Positions 7,967-17,437 of a stretch of DNA of 35,996 nt are shown piece by piece. Source of the stretch: Bacteroidaceae bacterium (GTDB lineage: Bacteria; Bacteroidota; Bacteroidia; Bacteroidales; Bacteroidaceae); contig JAFXEF010000012.1 of NCBI GenBank assembly GCA_017520935.1, positions 1 through 35,996 of the forward strand, written 5' to 3'. Position 1 is the stretch's first letter. Each line of letters opens with the position of its first letter. Under the pieces are notes generated by a model, which searched no databases, was not told the origin of the DNA, and worked only from the letters and a program-made list of their open reading frames with translations. Made by a program: the position numbers and the translations under genes.

Positions 7967-9961
7967 ATGAAGAAGAATTACTTTTATGCTTTATTCGTAA
8001 CATTGATGCTGTGCATGACGATACCTGCAACAGCACAGATCACCTCGATTTCGGGGTTCTACGGGAAATGGCAGTTTACAGCTGACGTTGACGTAAAGAA
8101 CCAAGATTATGCTGATGTTATCAGCAGTTCTTGTGAAGTTGTAATCACCAAAGGAGACAATGGTTATCCTGCAAAGATGGAGGGTTTTGCAGGCTCCACC
8201 CAAACTCTGAACATCAACAAGTTTGACGCAGACGCTCAAACATTGCTGTTCCTCAACCCCAATTCCCCCCAATTATGGGCTCCGTTGCATATGGCCGATG
8301 CCGATGGTAAGTACCCTTACGGTACAGCAGAGGGAGGCTGGAGTGACACTTACGGAAGCATCAACTTTACCTATGATGCCACTACAGGAGTGCTTTCATA
8401 CCCCGACTTTACAGTTGTAACAGCCGATCATGCTGCAGGAACAACAGAAATCATGGTCAAGGTGACGAACATCAAAATGACATTGATTGAATCAGAGAAG
8501 ATTGAGATTCCTGAGATTGCCGGTGAATGGACATATACTCCGTATTATACAAGAAATGACTCTACATTTGTCACGACTTTCAAAATGACACTTGTAGCTA
8601 AAGACGACACTAACACCCAATGGGACGCTACGTTTGCATTCGAGGGATTCGAAGAATTTACCTTATCAGGAACATTTGACGGTATCAATTTGGATATTCC
8701 TTTTGAGGAACAGTACCTTGATGCAGAGAAGAAAATCCGTTTCGGTATAGCAGCGACCAGTGCAAACCCCGACAACGTATTCGTCAAAAGCGGAAAATTC
8801 TCTTTTGCCTATAACTCCAAGACCATGATGTGGCAGAATGATTACATTTACATTCGTCAAGAGGGAGTAACAGTGAAAGATGGTGTTGAAACTCCTGTAG
8901 CCCCATTAGTGCAGCAGTTATATGGTGGCTGGATTGAGCGAGAAGACCCCAATGCTTACGATTGGGCAGGCGTATACAATGTCAGCATCCATGAAATAGA
9001 GACGTTGGCAGATGGCGTTGACTTCCCGAAGAATTTTGAGATGGTTATCGAAAAGTCACAAGGTACATACAGCATCAAAAAGTTCCTTGGCTATGAGAAT
9101 ACCGTAATGGCTCTGACTCCCAGCGAAGATGGTAAGTCTGCAACAATAGACTTGAGCAATGCTTATTGTTACCTTCAGTACATTGGTGAAGTTGCAAATG
9201 GCGAAAGTTCGGATTATGCATACCATGTGATTACTGATGTCAATGGTGAACCTACAACACAGAAAATCATACTCAATGAGGATGGAACTTTGTCTTTCGG
9301 GGATTTTTCCGTATCGCGCAAATTGTATTATGCAAACACATACGAACCTTTGGCACTCATGTCAGGCGTTAGCGCAGTAAAGGCAGAAGCTCCCAAGTTT
9401 GAATGGGTAGGTGACTATACACTTACTACCGGAAAGCTCGACAAGTACTACACTGGCGATGATGTAGAGTTCCCCGAATCATTCGATGTGAACATCACAT
9501 ACTTTGACGGTTCACAGTATGGCATGGATAGCTACTACTACATCAGCACCTTCATGAACAAGAGCATCGGCTCAACCCCCATCAAGCTTACAATCTCAGA
9601 AGATGGTTGGAGTGCAGACATGGCCACAGGTGGCATGTGCGGTGCTATTGTTGCCGGTGAGACATATTACAAGATATATGATATGAACGCCAGTGCCAAC
9701 CCAATCACAATAACAGGAAACGAGGATGGCTCAATTTCTATTCCAAGCTTCTTCATCAAGGTTCTCAACTACAAAGACAATTCGGAGGCTGCCGGCGCAT
9801 GGTATCAGGATGTAACACTTACTCGTAAGTCTACAGGCATTGAGAATATTGTAGAGACTCCCGTTGTTGAAGGTATCTATGATCTCCTGGGTCGCAAAAT
9901 TGAGGCTATCACTGCTCCCGGGCTCTACATTGTAAACGGTAAGAAGGTTGTCATTAAATGA
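7967..9961 (+). CDS. Secreted beta-rich repeat protein with type IX sorting tail
   Basis: A 664-residue protein of unknown function. A signal peptide ends near TIPATAQ (residue 24). The mature part appears to hold four beta-rich modules of roughly 120-150 residues, starting near FYGKWQF, EIAGEWTYTP, DWAGVYNVSI and EWVGDYTLTT. Each opens with a Gly-Trp/Tyr pattern and later has an ..EDG.. turn. The last 30 residues (EGIYDLLGRKIEAITAPG, then LYIVNGKKVVIK) match the common C-terminal sorting domain recognised by the type IX secretion system, so the protein is probably exported to the cell surface or released. It is probably cotranscribed with the thioredoxin lipoprotein and is closed by a strong terminator. 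The modular reading is by eye only. Confidence 0.75.
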   Translation: MKKNYFYALFVTLMLCMTIPATAQITSISGFYGKWQFTADVDVKNQDYADVISSSCEVVITKGDNGYPAKMEGFAGSTQTLNINKFDADAQTLLFLNPNSPQLWAPLHMADADGKYPYGTAEGGWSDTYGSINFTYDATTGVLSYPDFTVVTADHAAGTTEIMVKVTNIKMTLIESEKIEIPEIAGEWTYTPYYTRNDSTFVTTFKMTLVAKDDTNTQWDATFAFEGFEEFTLSGTFDGINLDIPFEEQYLDAEKKIRFGIAATSANPDNVFVKSGKFSFAYNSKTMMWQNDYIYIRQEGVTVKDGVETPVAPLVQQLYGGWIEREDPNAYDWAGVYNVSIHEIETLADGVDFPKNFEMVIEKSQGTYSIKKFLGYENTVMALTPSEDGKSATIDLSNAYCYLQYIGEVANGESSDYAYHVITDVNGEPTTQKIILNEDGTLSFGDFSVSRKLYYANTYEPLALMSGVSAVKAEAPKFEWVGDYTLTTGKLDKYYTGDDVEFPESFDVNITYFDGSQYGMDSYYYISTFMNKSIGSTPIKLTISEDGWSADMATGGMCGAIVAGETYYKIYDMNASANPITITGNEDGSISIPSFFIKVLNYKDNSEAAGAWYQDVTLTRKSTGIENIVETPVVEGIYDLLGRKIEAITAPGLYIVNGKKVVIK

Positions 9962-10040
9962 CGACGCGGTATGAAAGCGTCGTTTGCGACGACTGAGACT
10001 TTAGTCTCATAAAGGAGTCTGCTTGCGGATTTATACCGCA
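9961..10040 (+). other. Multi-hairpin structured element after the secreted protein gene
   Basis: Just after the stop codon an 80-nt stretch can fold into a closing stem GCGGTAT/ATACCGC (9966-9972 with 10033-10039) that encloses three small hairpins. These are CGTCG-TTTG-CGACG (9978-9991), TGAGAC-TTTA-GTCTCA (9994-10009) and a weak TCTG-CTTG-CGGA (10018-10028). An alternative stem, ACGACGC with GCGTCGT (9961-9967/9977-9983), would compete with the closing stem. It could be a 3'-UTR RNA, a processed sRNA or a REP-type element. No known family was recognised. Confidence 0.45.
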
Positions 10041-10108
10041 CGTGACAACTAAAACGAAGTTAAAGTAATTGTAGAGTAAATCTTAACACAATTATTCCTA
10101 ATTATATT

Positions 10109-10146
10109 AAAGTGCTTCCTACGGTTTGTGGGAAGCACTTTTTTTT
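10109..10146 (+). terminator. Rho-independent terminator after the secreted protein
   Basis: AAAGTGCTTCC (10109-10119) pairs perfectly with GGAAGCACTTT (10131-10141) around an 11-nt loop, and the T-run continues to 10146. It separates the thioredoxin/secreted-protein unit from the SusC operon. Confidence 0.9.
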
Positions 10147-10168
10147 CGTACTTTTGCAGTTAACTGCG

Positions 10169-10320
10169 AAGGTACTTGCGCTTGCTGAGAAATACTCAAG
10201 TAAACTTGGCATTTCACCCGCTTTTTCGTATCTTTATGGTAAACCATTAAGATACTTGCACTCGCTGAGAGAAATATTCAAGCAAGCTTGATATTTTTCG
10301 CTCCTTTAATCGTAACTTTG
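10169..10320 (+). repeat. Two promoter-carrying repeats upstream of susC-like gene
   Basis: Copy A (10169-10235) and copy B (10249-10319) share AAG-TACTTGC-CT-GCTGAGA, a central CAAG-CTTG palindrome, and a right end of TATCTTT or TAACTTT. Each holds CTTG, 20-22 nt, then a -7 box (10229-10236 in A, 10313-10320 in B). The TAACTTTG of copy B is 29 nt before the first ATG of the SusC gene and is the likely promoter of the operon. The organisation is like the repeats at 2408-2582. Nothing else is seen between 10147 and 10349 except the 12-nt palindrome GCAGTTAACTGC. Confidence 0.6.
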
Positions 10321-10349
10321 CAAGTTATTATAGGATATAGGATAATTCA

Positions 10350-13300
10350 ATGAAACAAGAACCTAACAAGACATCAATGAACAAGACTGATTGTACACCA
10401 ATTTTTGTCAGCAAATTATGCAGCATACTACTGTTTTTGCTCATGTCTCCAGCCTTTGCTGTTGGTGGCAACACAAAACTTATCAACAATTCAGGTAATG
10501 ATGAAACGATAGTATCTGGCATTGTGGTTGACAAGAAGACCCAAGAGCCCTTAATAGGAGTAAACGTCGCCATTTGGAAGAACGAAGAGATAGTGACCGG
10601 TGTCATTACCGACTTTGAAGGTAACTTTCACATGACCACTACCGTGAGTGATTTTGAATTGCAAATCTCTTACATGGGATACAAAGACGTGAAGTTCAGC
10701 TCCCAATCGCGCAAACTCGAAGCGATGCGGATCGAGCTTGAGGAGGATGCCAACACATTGGGTGATGTAGTTGTAACGGGTTTTGTAACCAAGAACAAAG
10801 AAACATTTACCGGTTCGGTAACGGAAATGTCGGGTATAGAATTGCGACAGGTGTCGGGTACAAACCTCATCGGTGCCATATCAGCTCTTACTCCAGGTAT
10901 GGCTATGGTACAGAACACAAGCCAAGGTTCGAACCCCAACCACACCCCCGAACTGGTGTTGCGTGGTATGAGTTCGTTCTCAAACAGTGGTCAGCAGGTC
11001 AATCAGCCAACCATTATTCTGGATGGCACAGAGATTACTATGCAGGATCTCTATGACCTTGACATCAATGAAGTGGAGAAGATTACCGTATTGAAGGATG
11101 CTTCGGCCACTGCGCTCTATGGTTCGAAAGCCGCCAATGGTGTGATAGTCATTACCCGCAGACCTATTCATGAAGGTACGGTACGGGTGCAATACAACTT
11201 TACGGGTAACCTGCAATTCCCTGTATTGAGCGACTATAACGTACTCAATGCGAGTGAGAAACTCGAATATGAGCGTCTGGCAGGCCTTTATGACGCCAAA
11301 GGGGCGATAAATCCCGAAACGGGACTTCCGCTACAATATGAATATGATGAGCTATACAATCAACGCTACAAACTCATCAAGGCCGGGCAGAACAGTGATT
11401 GGCTGTCGCAACCGGCACGCACTGCCTTATCCAACGACCATTCACTACGCGTATATGGCGGTGCATCTAACCTGCGATATGAGTTGACAGGGCGCTTTGG
11501 CGATACTCGCGGTGTGATGAAGGATGACTACCGCAAGCGCTATAACTTAGGCTTCAAGCTCGACTATTATGCGGGGTCACTGACATTGTCAAACCGAACG
11601 ACCTATCAGGAGGTTAGTACAAAGGACACCCCCTACGGATCATTCTCACAATACGTATGGATGAACCCATACGACAGGATCTACAACGAGGATGGTACGC
11701 TCAATACAGACTTGGCATGGGATCTCAACAATCCGCTTTATGAGGCCACACTGGGAAGTTTCTCGAAGAAGGGAACCAGGACATTGAGCAACAGCTCTGA
11801 TTTGCGTTGGGACATCAATAAGATGTTCCTTGTGACAGGACACTTCAATGTGTCGAGCGACATGGGTTCAAACGACATCTTCACCTCACCCAACTCTCTG
11901 GTGTACAAAGATGTTACAGAATTGGCCAAGAAAGGACAATACACAAAAGGAATGTCTCAGGGAATCAGTTACAATGGCAACTTGGTTGGCACGTTCAACA
12001 AGTTCTTCGAGGATGAGTCGCTCGTAAGCCTTTCGACAGGTTGGGAAATCAATTATGCAAAGAGCAGTACTGAGACAATACAGGCTGTGGGCTTCTTTAA
12101 TGACCACTTGTCATACATCGGCAATGCCGTAAACTATCCAGCAAGCAGTAAACCGTATGGTTCACAATCAGAAACGGCCGATGTGGGTTTCTTTGTTACA
12201 GGCAACACTTCATGGCGCAACCGCTACTTTGCTGACGCTACATGGCGTACAACCGGCTCTTCACAGTTCGGAGAGAACAATCGGTTCGGACATTTCTGGT
12301 CGGGAGGTCTCGGATGGAATGTCATGAACGAGCCATTCATGAAAGATATAAAGAAGCATTTCGATGTATTTAAGGTGCGCGGCAGCTCTGGATATACGGG
12401 AAAGGTATCCTTTAGCCCTTTCCAAGCGATGACGATGTATCAGTATCTGAATGACTACGAATACAAGAATGGTATTGGTGCCATTCCTGTTACGATTGGC
12501 AATGTGGACTTGACTTGGGAACGTACAATGAATTATAATGTAGGTATTGACCTGAGCATGTTTGACCGCCGTTTAAACTTTACCGCCGATGCATATATCC
12601 GTAATACAACCGACCTTCTGCTCGACAAGTCGTTTGCACCTTCGACTGGTGTTACCAGTGCAAAATCAAACTTGGGTGAACTGCAGAACAAGGGTGTGGA
12701 GTTCCAACTCGATGGCTACGTGTTCCGTACCAACGATTTCTACTGGCGTCTTGCTACGACCGGATACGCCAACCGCAACAGGATAACCAAAATCAACAAA
12801 GCTTTGGAGGAAATCAATAAGGAGAATCAGGAATATGCCTCCACATCACTTGCTCCTCTACCCCAATATGCCGAAGGTGAGAGTGTAACCGCACTCAAGC
12901 TGGTACGCTCGGCAGGTATTGACCCTGCCACCGGTAAAGAGGTGTATATCAAACGCGACGGTACACTGACCTTCGATTACGACCCTGCCGACCGTGTGCT
13001 CATAGGTGATACCGAACCTAAGTATATCGGCACATTCAGCACCAATGTGTTCTGGAAAGGATTCAGTCTGTACGCCATGTTTAACTGCCGATTGGGAGCG
13101 TGGGTATACAATACGACACGTGTTAGCAAGGTAGAAGGTTCCGATCCGCAATACAATGCAGACAAGCGCGTATTCGATGACCGCTGGAAACAACCGGGCG
13201 ATGTGGCCTTCTACAAGAATATAGCCGACAGCAGTCGTCCAGAGCAGACAACCCGCTTTGCCGAACAGGAGTACACGCTGACGCTTGGTTCACTAAACCT

Positions 13301-13466
13301 CAGCTATGAGTTCAGTGACAATGTGTGCAAATCTTTGCACCTGAGAAATATGCGTACTGGCATCAACTTCACCGATATACTGAGACTGTCGAGTGTGAAG
13401 ATTGAGCGAGGAACCGACTACCTCTACAGTCAGGGATTTGAATTCTATTTGAATGTGACATTGTAA
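10350..13466 (+). CDS. SusC/RagA-family TonB-dependent outer-membrane transporter
   Basis: A 1038-residue outer-membrane protein. The signal peptide (hydrophobic LLFLLMSPAFAV, about residues 29-40) is preceded by an unusually long polar N-terminus; a second ATG at 10377 would shorten it. Next comes a carboxypeptidase-regulatory-like beta domain (about 50-130: VSGIVVDKKTQEPLIGVNV), then a TonB-box-like segment GDVVVTGFVTKNKETFTGSV, the plug (about 140-260, ending DASATALYGSKAANGVIVIT) and a 22-strand barrel. It would import a substrate captured by the SusD lipoprotein, powered by TonB. The substrate is not evident: no glycoside hydrolase is present and an M16 peptidase is, so peptides are the better guess. 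It is the first gene of a five-gene operon. Confidence 0.95.
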   Translation: MKQEPNKTSMNKTDCTPIFVSKLCSILLFLLMSPAFAVGGNTKLINNSGNDETIVSGIVVDKKTQEPLIGVNVAIWKNEEIVTGVITDFEGNFHMTTTVSDFELQISYMGYKDVKFSSQSRKLEAMRIELEEDANTLGDVVVTGFVTKNKETFTGSVTEMSGIELRQVSGTNLIGAISALTPGMAMVQNTSQGSNPNHTPELVLRGMSSFSNSGQQVNQPTIILDGTEITMQDLYDLDINEVEKITVLKDASATALYGSKAANGVIVITRRPIHEGTVRVQYNFTGNLQFPVLSDYNVLNASEKLEYERLAGLYDAKGAINPETGLPLQYEYDELYNQRYKLIKAGQNSDWLSQPARTALSNDHSLRVYGGASNLRYELTGRFGDTRGVMKDDYRKRYNLGFKLDYYAGSLTLSNRTTYQEVSTKDTPYGSFSQYVWMNPYDRIYNEDGTLNTDLAWDLNNPLYEATLGSFSKKGTRTLSNSSDLRWDINKMFLVTGHFNVSSDMGSNDIFTSPNSLVYKDVTELAKKGQYTKGMSQGISYNGNLVGTFNKFFEDESLVSLSTGWEINYAKSSTETIQAVGFFNDHLSYIGNAVNYPASSKPYGSQSETADVGFFVTGNTSWRNRYFADATWRTTGSSQFGENNRFGHFWSGGLGWNVMNEPFMKDIKKHFDVFKVRGSSGYTGKVSFSPFQAMTMYQYLNDYEYKNGIGAIPVTIGNVDLTWERTMNYNVGIDLSMFDRRLNFTADAYIRNTTDLLLDKSFAPSTGVTSAKSNLGELQNKGVEFQLDGYVFRTNDFYWRLATTGYANRNRITKINKALEEINKENQEYASTSLAPLPQYAEGESVTALKLVRSAGIDPATGKEVYIKRDGTLTFDYDPADRVLIGDTEPKYIGTFSTNVFWKGFSLYAMFNCRLGAWVYNTTRVSKVEGSDPQYNADKRVFDDRWKQPGDVAFYKNIADSSRPEQTTRFAEQEYTLTLGSLNLSYEFSDNVCKSLHLRNMRTGINFTDILRLSSVKIERGTDYLYSQGFEFYLNVTL

Positions 13467-13470
13467 GAAT

Positions 13471-14925
13471 ATGACTATGAAGAAGATTTTATATATCATC
13501 CATTTGACTATAGCGTTGTTTGCAACAACATCGTGTGAGGACTTCCTCAACATAACCCCCGAGGGACAGGCCAAGCGAGATGAGCTACTGACCACATCGG
13601 AAGGTATCGAGGATGCCATGTATGGCGTGTATTCACAACTGCGTTCCAATACGTTGTATGGTCAGGAACTCTATTTCCACACACTGGAGATTATGGCTCA
13701 TAACCTTTATTGTAACGGACATACTGCAATAACGGCATTGAGCCAATTTGAGTATGACAACACTGAAGTAAAGAGTTTGTTTGAAAGTATCTGGACTGCC
13801 ATGTACAAGAATATCTCCAATGTAAACAGCGTTCTTGATGCCCCACTTGTGGCTGATGCCAAGGAGTACCCCTATACCATCTATCGAGGCGAAGCTCTCG
13901 GCTTGCGTGCATTCATGCATTTTGATCTGGTACGACTCTTTACTGAGCAGTATACGCCAGACTCAACAGCCGAAGGTATTCCTTATGCCACGGGGTTCTC
14001 ATTGAAGACACCCGACTTTGAAAGCCTCAAGGAGAACTACGAGCATATCCTTGCCGACCTTCACGAGGCTGATAGCCTGCTTGCCAATGAAGAAAAGTAT
14101 GAGGGTGAGAGCAACTATATGCTTGATCGTCAGATACACTTCAACAAGTATGCAGTGAAGGCCACACTGGCAAGAGTCTACTTGACTATGGGCGACAAGA
14201 CCAATGCAGCCAAGTATGCAAAAGAAGTTATCGATGGCAAGAAATACTACCTGAAAGAGATGACCGAGGTGATAAATGATTTGGCAGGTGTTCTTTCAAG
14301 GAAAGAATGTATATTTGGAATATATCACTCTGGGTTCTTTACGCAAATCTATGCCAAGTTACAACAAACCACAACACGCTACTCGCTTGACTTACGTACC
14401 GACTATCGCAGTGTGTACGAGAAAGACAATGCAGGCTATGACTATAGAGTAGATTCATACTTTACAACACAAACACTGGGCACCGAACAGGTTGACCGTC
14501 TCAGTAAGTTCACCGATGTCTATGAATTGCAAGACAATGTGGCTTCGCGCCCTCAGGATCTTATTCTCGGCATCAATATGATAAGAATCCCCGAAATGTA
14601 TTACATCATGGCCGAAGCACTGTTGGAAGAGGATGCCGAACAAGCACTGGCTTATTACAACGAGGTACGTGAACATCGCGGACTGAAACCATTGGAGACA
14701 GAGACTGTAGATGAAAGTACGGGAGAAATTGTTACCCGTCCTCTGACACTGGAGCACATCAACGAGGAACGATATAAAGAGTTCTTCGGCGAGGGTCAAC
14801 TCTTCTTTAATATGAAACGCCAGAATCAGTCCATCGTCTCTTTTGACGGTGCCACGACTTATCAGGCAAGTAAGAAGATATATGTAGTGCCCACACCTGA
14901 CATAGAGATAGAAAACCGTTATTGA
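13471..14925 (+). CDS. SusD/RagB-family nutrient-binding lipoprotein
   Basis: A 484-residue surface lipoprotein, the lid partner of the SusC transporter. The lipobox is TTSC (Cys22 from the first Met; a second start at 13477 is equally good). The N-terminal motif EDFLNITPEG and the TPR-like helical core with YRGEALGLRAFMHFDLVRLF are typical, as are MYYIMAEALLE and EERYKEFFGEGQLFFNMKR near the C-terminus. It starts 4 nt after the SusC stop, so the two are translationally close. The substrate is unknown. Confidence 0.95.
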   Translation: MTMKKILYIIHLTIALFATTSCEDFLNITPEGQAKRDELLTTSEGIEDAMYGVYSQLRSNTLYGQELYFHTLEIMAHNLYCNGHTAITALSQFEYDNTEVKSLFESIWTAMYKNISNVNSVLDAPLVADAKEYPYTIYRGEALGLRAFMHFDLVRLFTEQYTPDSTAEGIPYATGFSLKTPDFESLKENYEHILADLHEADSLLANEEKYEGESNYMLDRQIHFNKYAVKATLARVYLTMGDKTNAAKYAKEVIDGKKYYLKEMTEVINDLAGVLSRKECIFGIYHSGFFTQIYAKLQQTTTRYSLDLRTDYRSVYEKDNAGYDYRVDSYFTTQTLGTEQVDRLSKFTDVYELQDNVASRPQDLILGINMIRIPEMYYIMAEALLEEDAEQALAYYNEVREHRGLKPLETETVDESTGEIVTRPLTLEHINEERYKEFFGEGQLFFNMKRQNQSIVSFDGATTYQASKKIYVVPTPDIEIENRY

Positions 14926-14945
14926 TAATATAAAGCAAACTGCAG

Positions 14946-15779
14946 ATGAGTAATCTATTAAAATACATTATCCTATCGTGTATAGGAATTCTATGTCTCA
15001 CTTCGTGCAACGAGACTGAGTACCTCAGATACGATACATCGCATAATGGAGTATATTTTACAGAAGATGAACTTAAGTATTCGTTCAGCGTGTCCTCTGA
15101 CACTATTCATAGCTACCTGTTCAAAATACCCATCCAGATCTTAGGTGGCATAAGCAGTGAGACGCGTGAGGTAGCATATAGAGTCAATGCCGACTCTACG
15201 GATGCCGTAGAAGATGTTCATTATATACTTGGTAGAGCGATGATAGCCCCCGACTCTATCACGGGCTATATCCCAATAACAATCCTGCGTGATAACCTTG
15301 AAGGAAGCTATCTCGAAGGATATCAAACCTATCGTCTATGTATAGAACTGATGGAGAACAATAATTTCACCCCCACACTTGATTCTTTGAGTCAAGTGCG
15401 CATACTGCGGTTTGACAATGCCATTGACATACCTGAATGGCTCAATTATAAGGGTGAAAAGATATGGCGCCCAGGAAATCCCCACCCAGACCTTGGCGAC
15501 TGGCATCCTTATACACTCATCAAATTAGTGGAGCAGTTCCACAAGTTAAAAGATGTGGAAAATATGGCTGAGACATACAAGAAGATGGTGGCATATTATG
15601 GTGGTGAAAATCTTGAGCGAGTACCGTATGCATCGTTCCATCCCTATACCCATGTCATGCGCAAATATGTATTTGCCCCTCTGTATGAATATTTCAGTGA
15701 TGAAAGCAACCGAGAAGCAATCCTGGATATGTATCCGGATTATCCTTTCAACTTTCCTAATCCGTATGGGAATAATTGA
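14946..15779 (+). CDS. DUF4843-type lipoprotein
   Basis: A 277-residue lipoprotein with lipobox LTSC (Cys21). The following NETEYLRYDTSHNGVYF and the beta-rich domain with VNADSTDAVEDVHYIL match the DUF4843 family, which is regularly found directly after SusD genes. The C-terminal third (from about WLNYKGEKIWRPG) is helical and includes HPYTLIKLVEQF. It is probably a surface accessory to the SusC/D complex; its molecular role is unknown. The next gene follows after 43 nt. Confidence 0.85.
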   Translation: MSNLLKYIILSCIGILCLTSCNETEYLRYDTSHNGVYFTEDELKYSFSVSSDTIHSYLFKIPIQILGGISSETREVAYRVNADSTDAVEDVHYILGRAMIAPDSITGYIPITILRDNLEGSYLEGYQTYRLCIELMENNNFTPTLDSLSQVRILRFDNAIDIPEWLNYKGEKIWRPGNPHPDLGDWHPYTLIKLVEQFHKLKDVENMAETYKKMVAYYGGENLERVPYASFHPYTHVMRKYVFAPLYEYFSDESNREAILDMYPDYPFNFPNPYGNN

Positions 15780-15822
15780 GAATCCAAATTTGAAACACTC
15801 ACAATTCAGAACGAGTAACAGT

Positions 15823-17346
15823 ATGAAATCACGCCATATATTATCTTTTTTAATGGTATCTCTTGCCCTTGTATCGTGCTTCGAGGATGAGAGTACACTG
15901 CCTACCCGAAAACTGGCAGAAATCACCATTGATGGAAGTAGCATTGCGAAAGAGTACAACATCCACAAGAACGATACTTTAGTCATTGAGCCTATTGTGA
16001 CCCAGTCAAATGGCGAACTACCTCTAACATACACTTGGGAAATTGACCAACAGGTGATATCTACAGAGCGTATACTACACTATGTCGGCACAACACTCGG
16101 GGCATTCAGCGCACGACTCATCGTAGAGAACGAGGATGGAAAGGCTTTTCACGTCTTTGCGCTTAACGTAAACTCGCCCTATGAGTATGGTATTATGGTG
16201 CTTAGCGAAGATGCAGAGGCCCGACCACACATCGCCTTCATGCAAGAACCGATGAAGGAGGGAGACGCAAGGGCGTTCTATGACGAGAACAGCCTCGTAC
16301 GCAACAATCCCGAGCAGACCTTTGCATCACACCCCTCAGACATAGTCCAGACAACAGGTTCGCTCATTGTAGCCTGCCAAGGTAGCGACAGCGAAGATGA
16401 CGGAGCCGCCATCTACTTCCTCAACGAGAAAACCTTAGTGGTGGAAAACATCGTAGAGACTAAGGAGTACAAAACCTTCAAACCTACCAAGCTGTTTACC
16501 CCAGGAGAAAGTTTTGATGGTGGTGCATATCCCGTACTCTCAGCCGATGGAAAGATGTACTCCTTACCCACATATAATGCCGTATTGCAGCCTTCACACA
16601 AGCTGTTGTCTACATACGCACAAACGGGATTTGTTGTTGACAATGAAGGATCCTATAATGACATCTTGATGTGGGATACCGAAGTTAATGGACTCGTGCT
16701 GATATACAACAGCTACGGTCCCTATTATTGTGGAAGCAAATATCTGATGCAGCGCGACTCGTTATTGAATGACGAGTATTATGTAAAGAACTTCAGCAAG
16801 TTGCGCGGAGTATGTACACTCACACCGGTGTTGCGTACCCCTGCACAAAAAAAGGTTTTGAAGCAGGAGCTGATAGCCATAGTGGAGGCTCCATTGATGT
16901 TGCAGAAGGTTGTCATTGCCACCTTCTTCTGGGAGGGAATAAGTGGATCATACGGAAAGTACAAGGTTCTGGACAATAAGGGATTTACGAAAGCGGCCTC
17001 AAGGAATTATTCGCTGATTGATGAACATACCCCTTGTGTTGCCAATGCCACCTACAAGACAATGATGTTTGCCAACGGAAGCAAGGTGATGCGTTGGTAT
17101 TACAACCAAGACAACCACTACCTTGAAGATGCCGATGTGCTGCTCTCTGTGGGTAGCGATGAAGCTGTCATCACCTCACTGGCCATCAGCGATGACCATA
17201 AGAAAACCTTCGTTGCCTTCTACGAGCCTTCGCAAGAAGGCAAGAATGGTAGCGTATGGGTATTCGACACCGCTACAGGAACCGTACTCGAACGTTACGA
17301 TGGCGTGTGCTACCGCCCTGTAAAGGTGATGTGGAAGAAGAGATAA
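15823..17346 (+). CDS. PKD-like family lipoprotein
   Basis: A 507-residue protein starting at the ATG at 15823. The open frame extends upstream into the DUF4843 gene, but only this ATG gives a signal peptide (MKSRHILSFLMVSLALVSC, Cys19 lipidated). An Ig/PKD-like beta domain follows (about 45-125, with LTYTWEIDQQVI), then a long beta-rich region that may be a propeller (for example PVLSADGKMYSLPTYNA and the C-terminal GSVWVFDTATGTVLERYDG). Proteins of this kind accompany DUF4843 and SusC/D genes in Bacteroidota and are thought to be surface substrate-binding or scaffold parts. The exact function is unknown. Confidence 0.8.
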   Translation: MKSRHILSFLMVSLALVSCFEDESTLPTRKLAEITIDGSSIAKEYNIHKNDTLVIEPIVTQSNGELPLTYTWEIDQQVISTERILHYVGTTLGAFSARLIVENEDGKAFHVFALNVNSPYEYGIMVLSEDAEARPHIAFMQEPMKEGDARAFYDENSLVRNNPEQTFASHPSDIVQTTGSLIVACQGSDSEDDGAAIYFLNEKTLVVENIVETKEYKTFKPTKLFTPGESFDGGAYPVLSADGKMYSLPTYNAVLQPSHKLLSTYAQTGFVVDNEGSYNDILMWDTEVNGLVLIYNSYGPYYCGSKYLMQRDSLLNDEYYVKNFSKLRGVCTLTPVLRTPAQKKVLKQELIAIVEAPLMLQKVVIATFFWEGISGSYGKYKVLDNKGFTKAASRNYSLIDEHTPCVANATYKTMMFANGSKVMRWYYNQDNHYLEDADVLLSVGSDEAVITSLAISDDHKKTFVAFYEPSQEGKNGSVWVFDTATGTVLERYDGVCYRPVKVMWKKR

Positions 17347-17437
17347 TCGAGCTTCTTCTGAATTATGAGTTGAATCCAGAAGCTGACTGTTGTCCGTTGT
17401 CTGTTAACCCAATAACTCTAAACACTAAACAAAAAAA

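Noticed and set aside
9961..10040. tRNA gene
   Set aside because: The fold is cloverleaf-like but lacks the TTC arm sequence, a proper anticodon loop and the usual stem lengths.
15553..15822. Upstream extension of the PKD-like gene
   Set aside because: It overlaps the DUF4843 gene in another frame and would bury the lipoprotein signal peptide starting at 15823.
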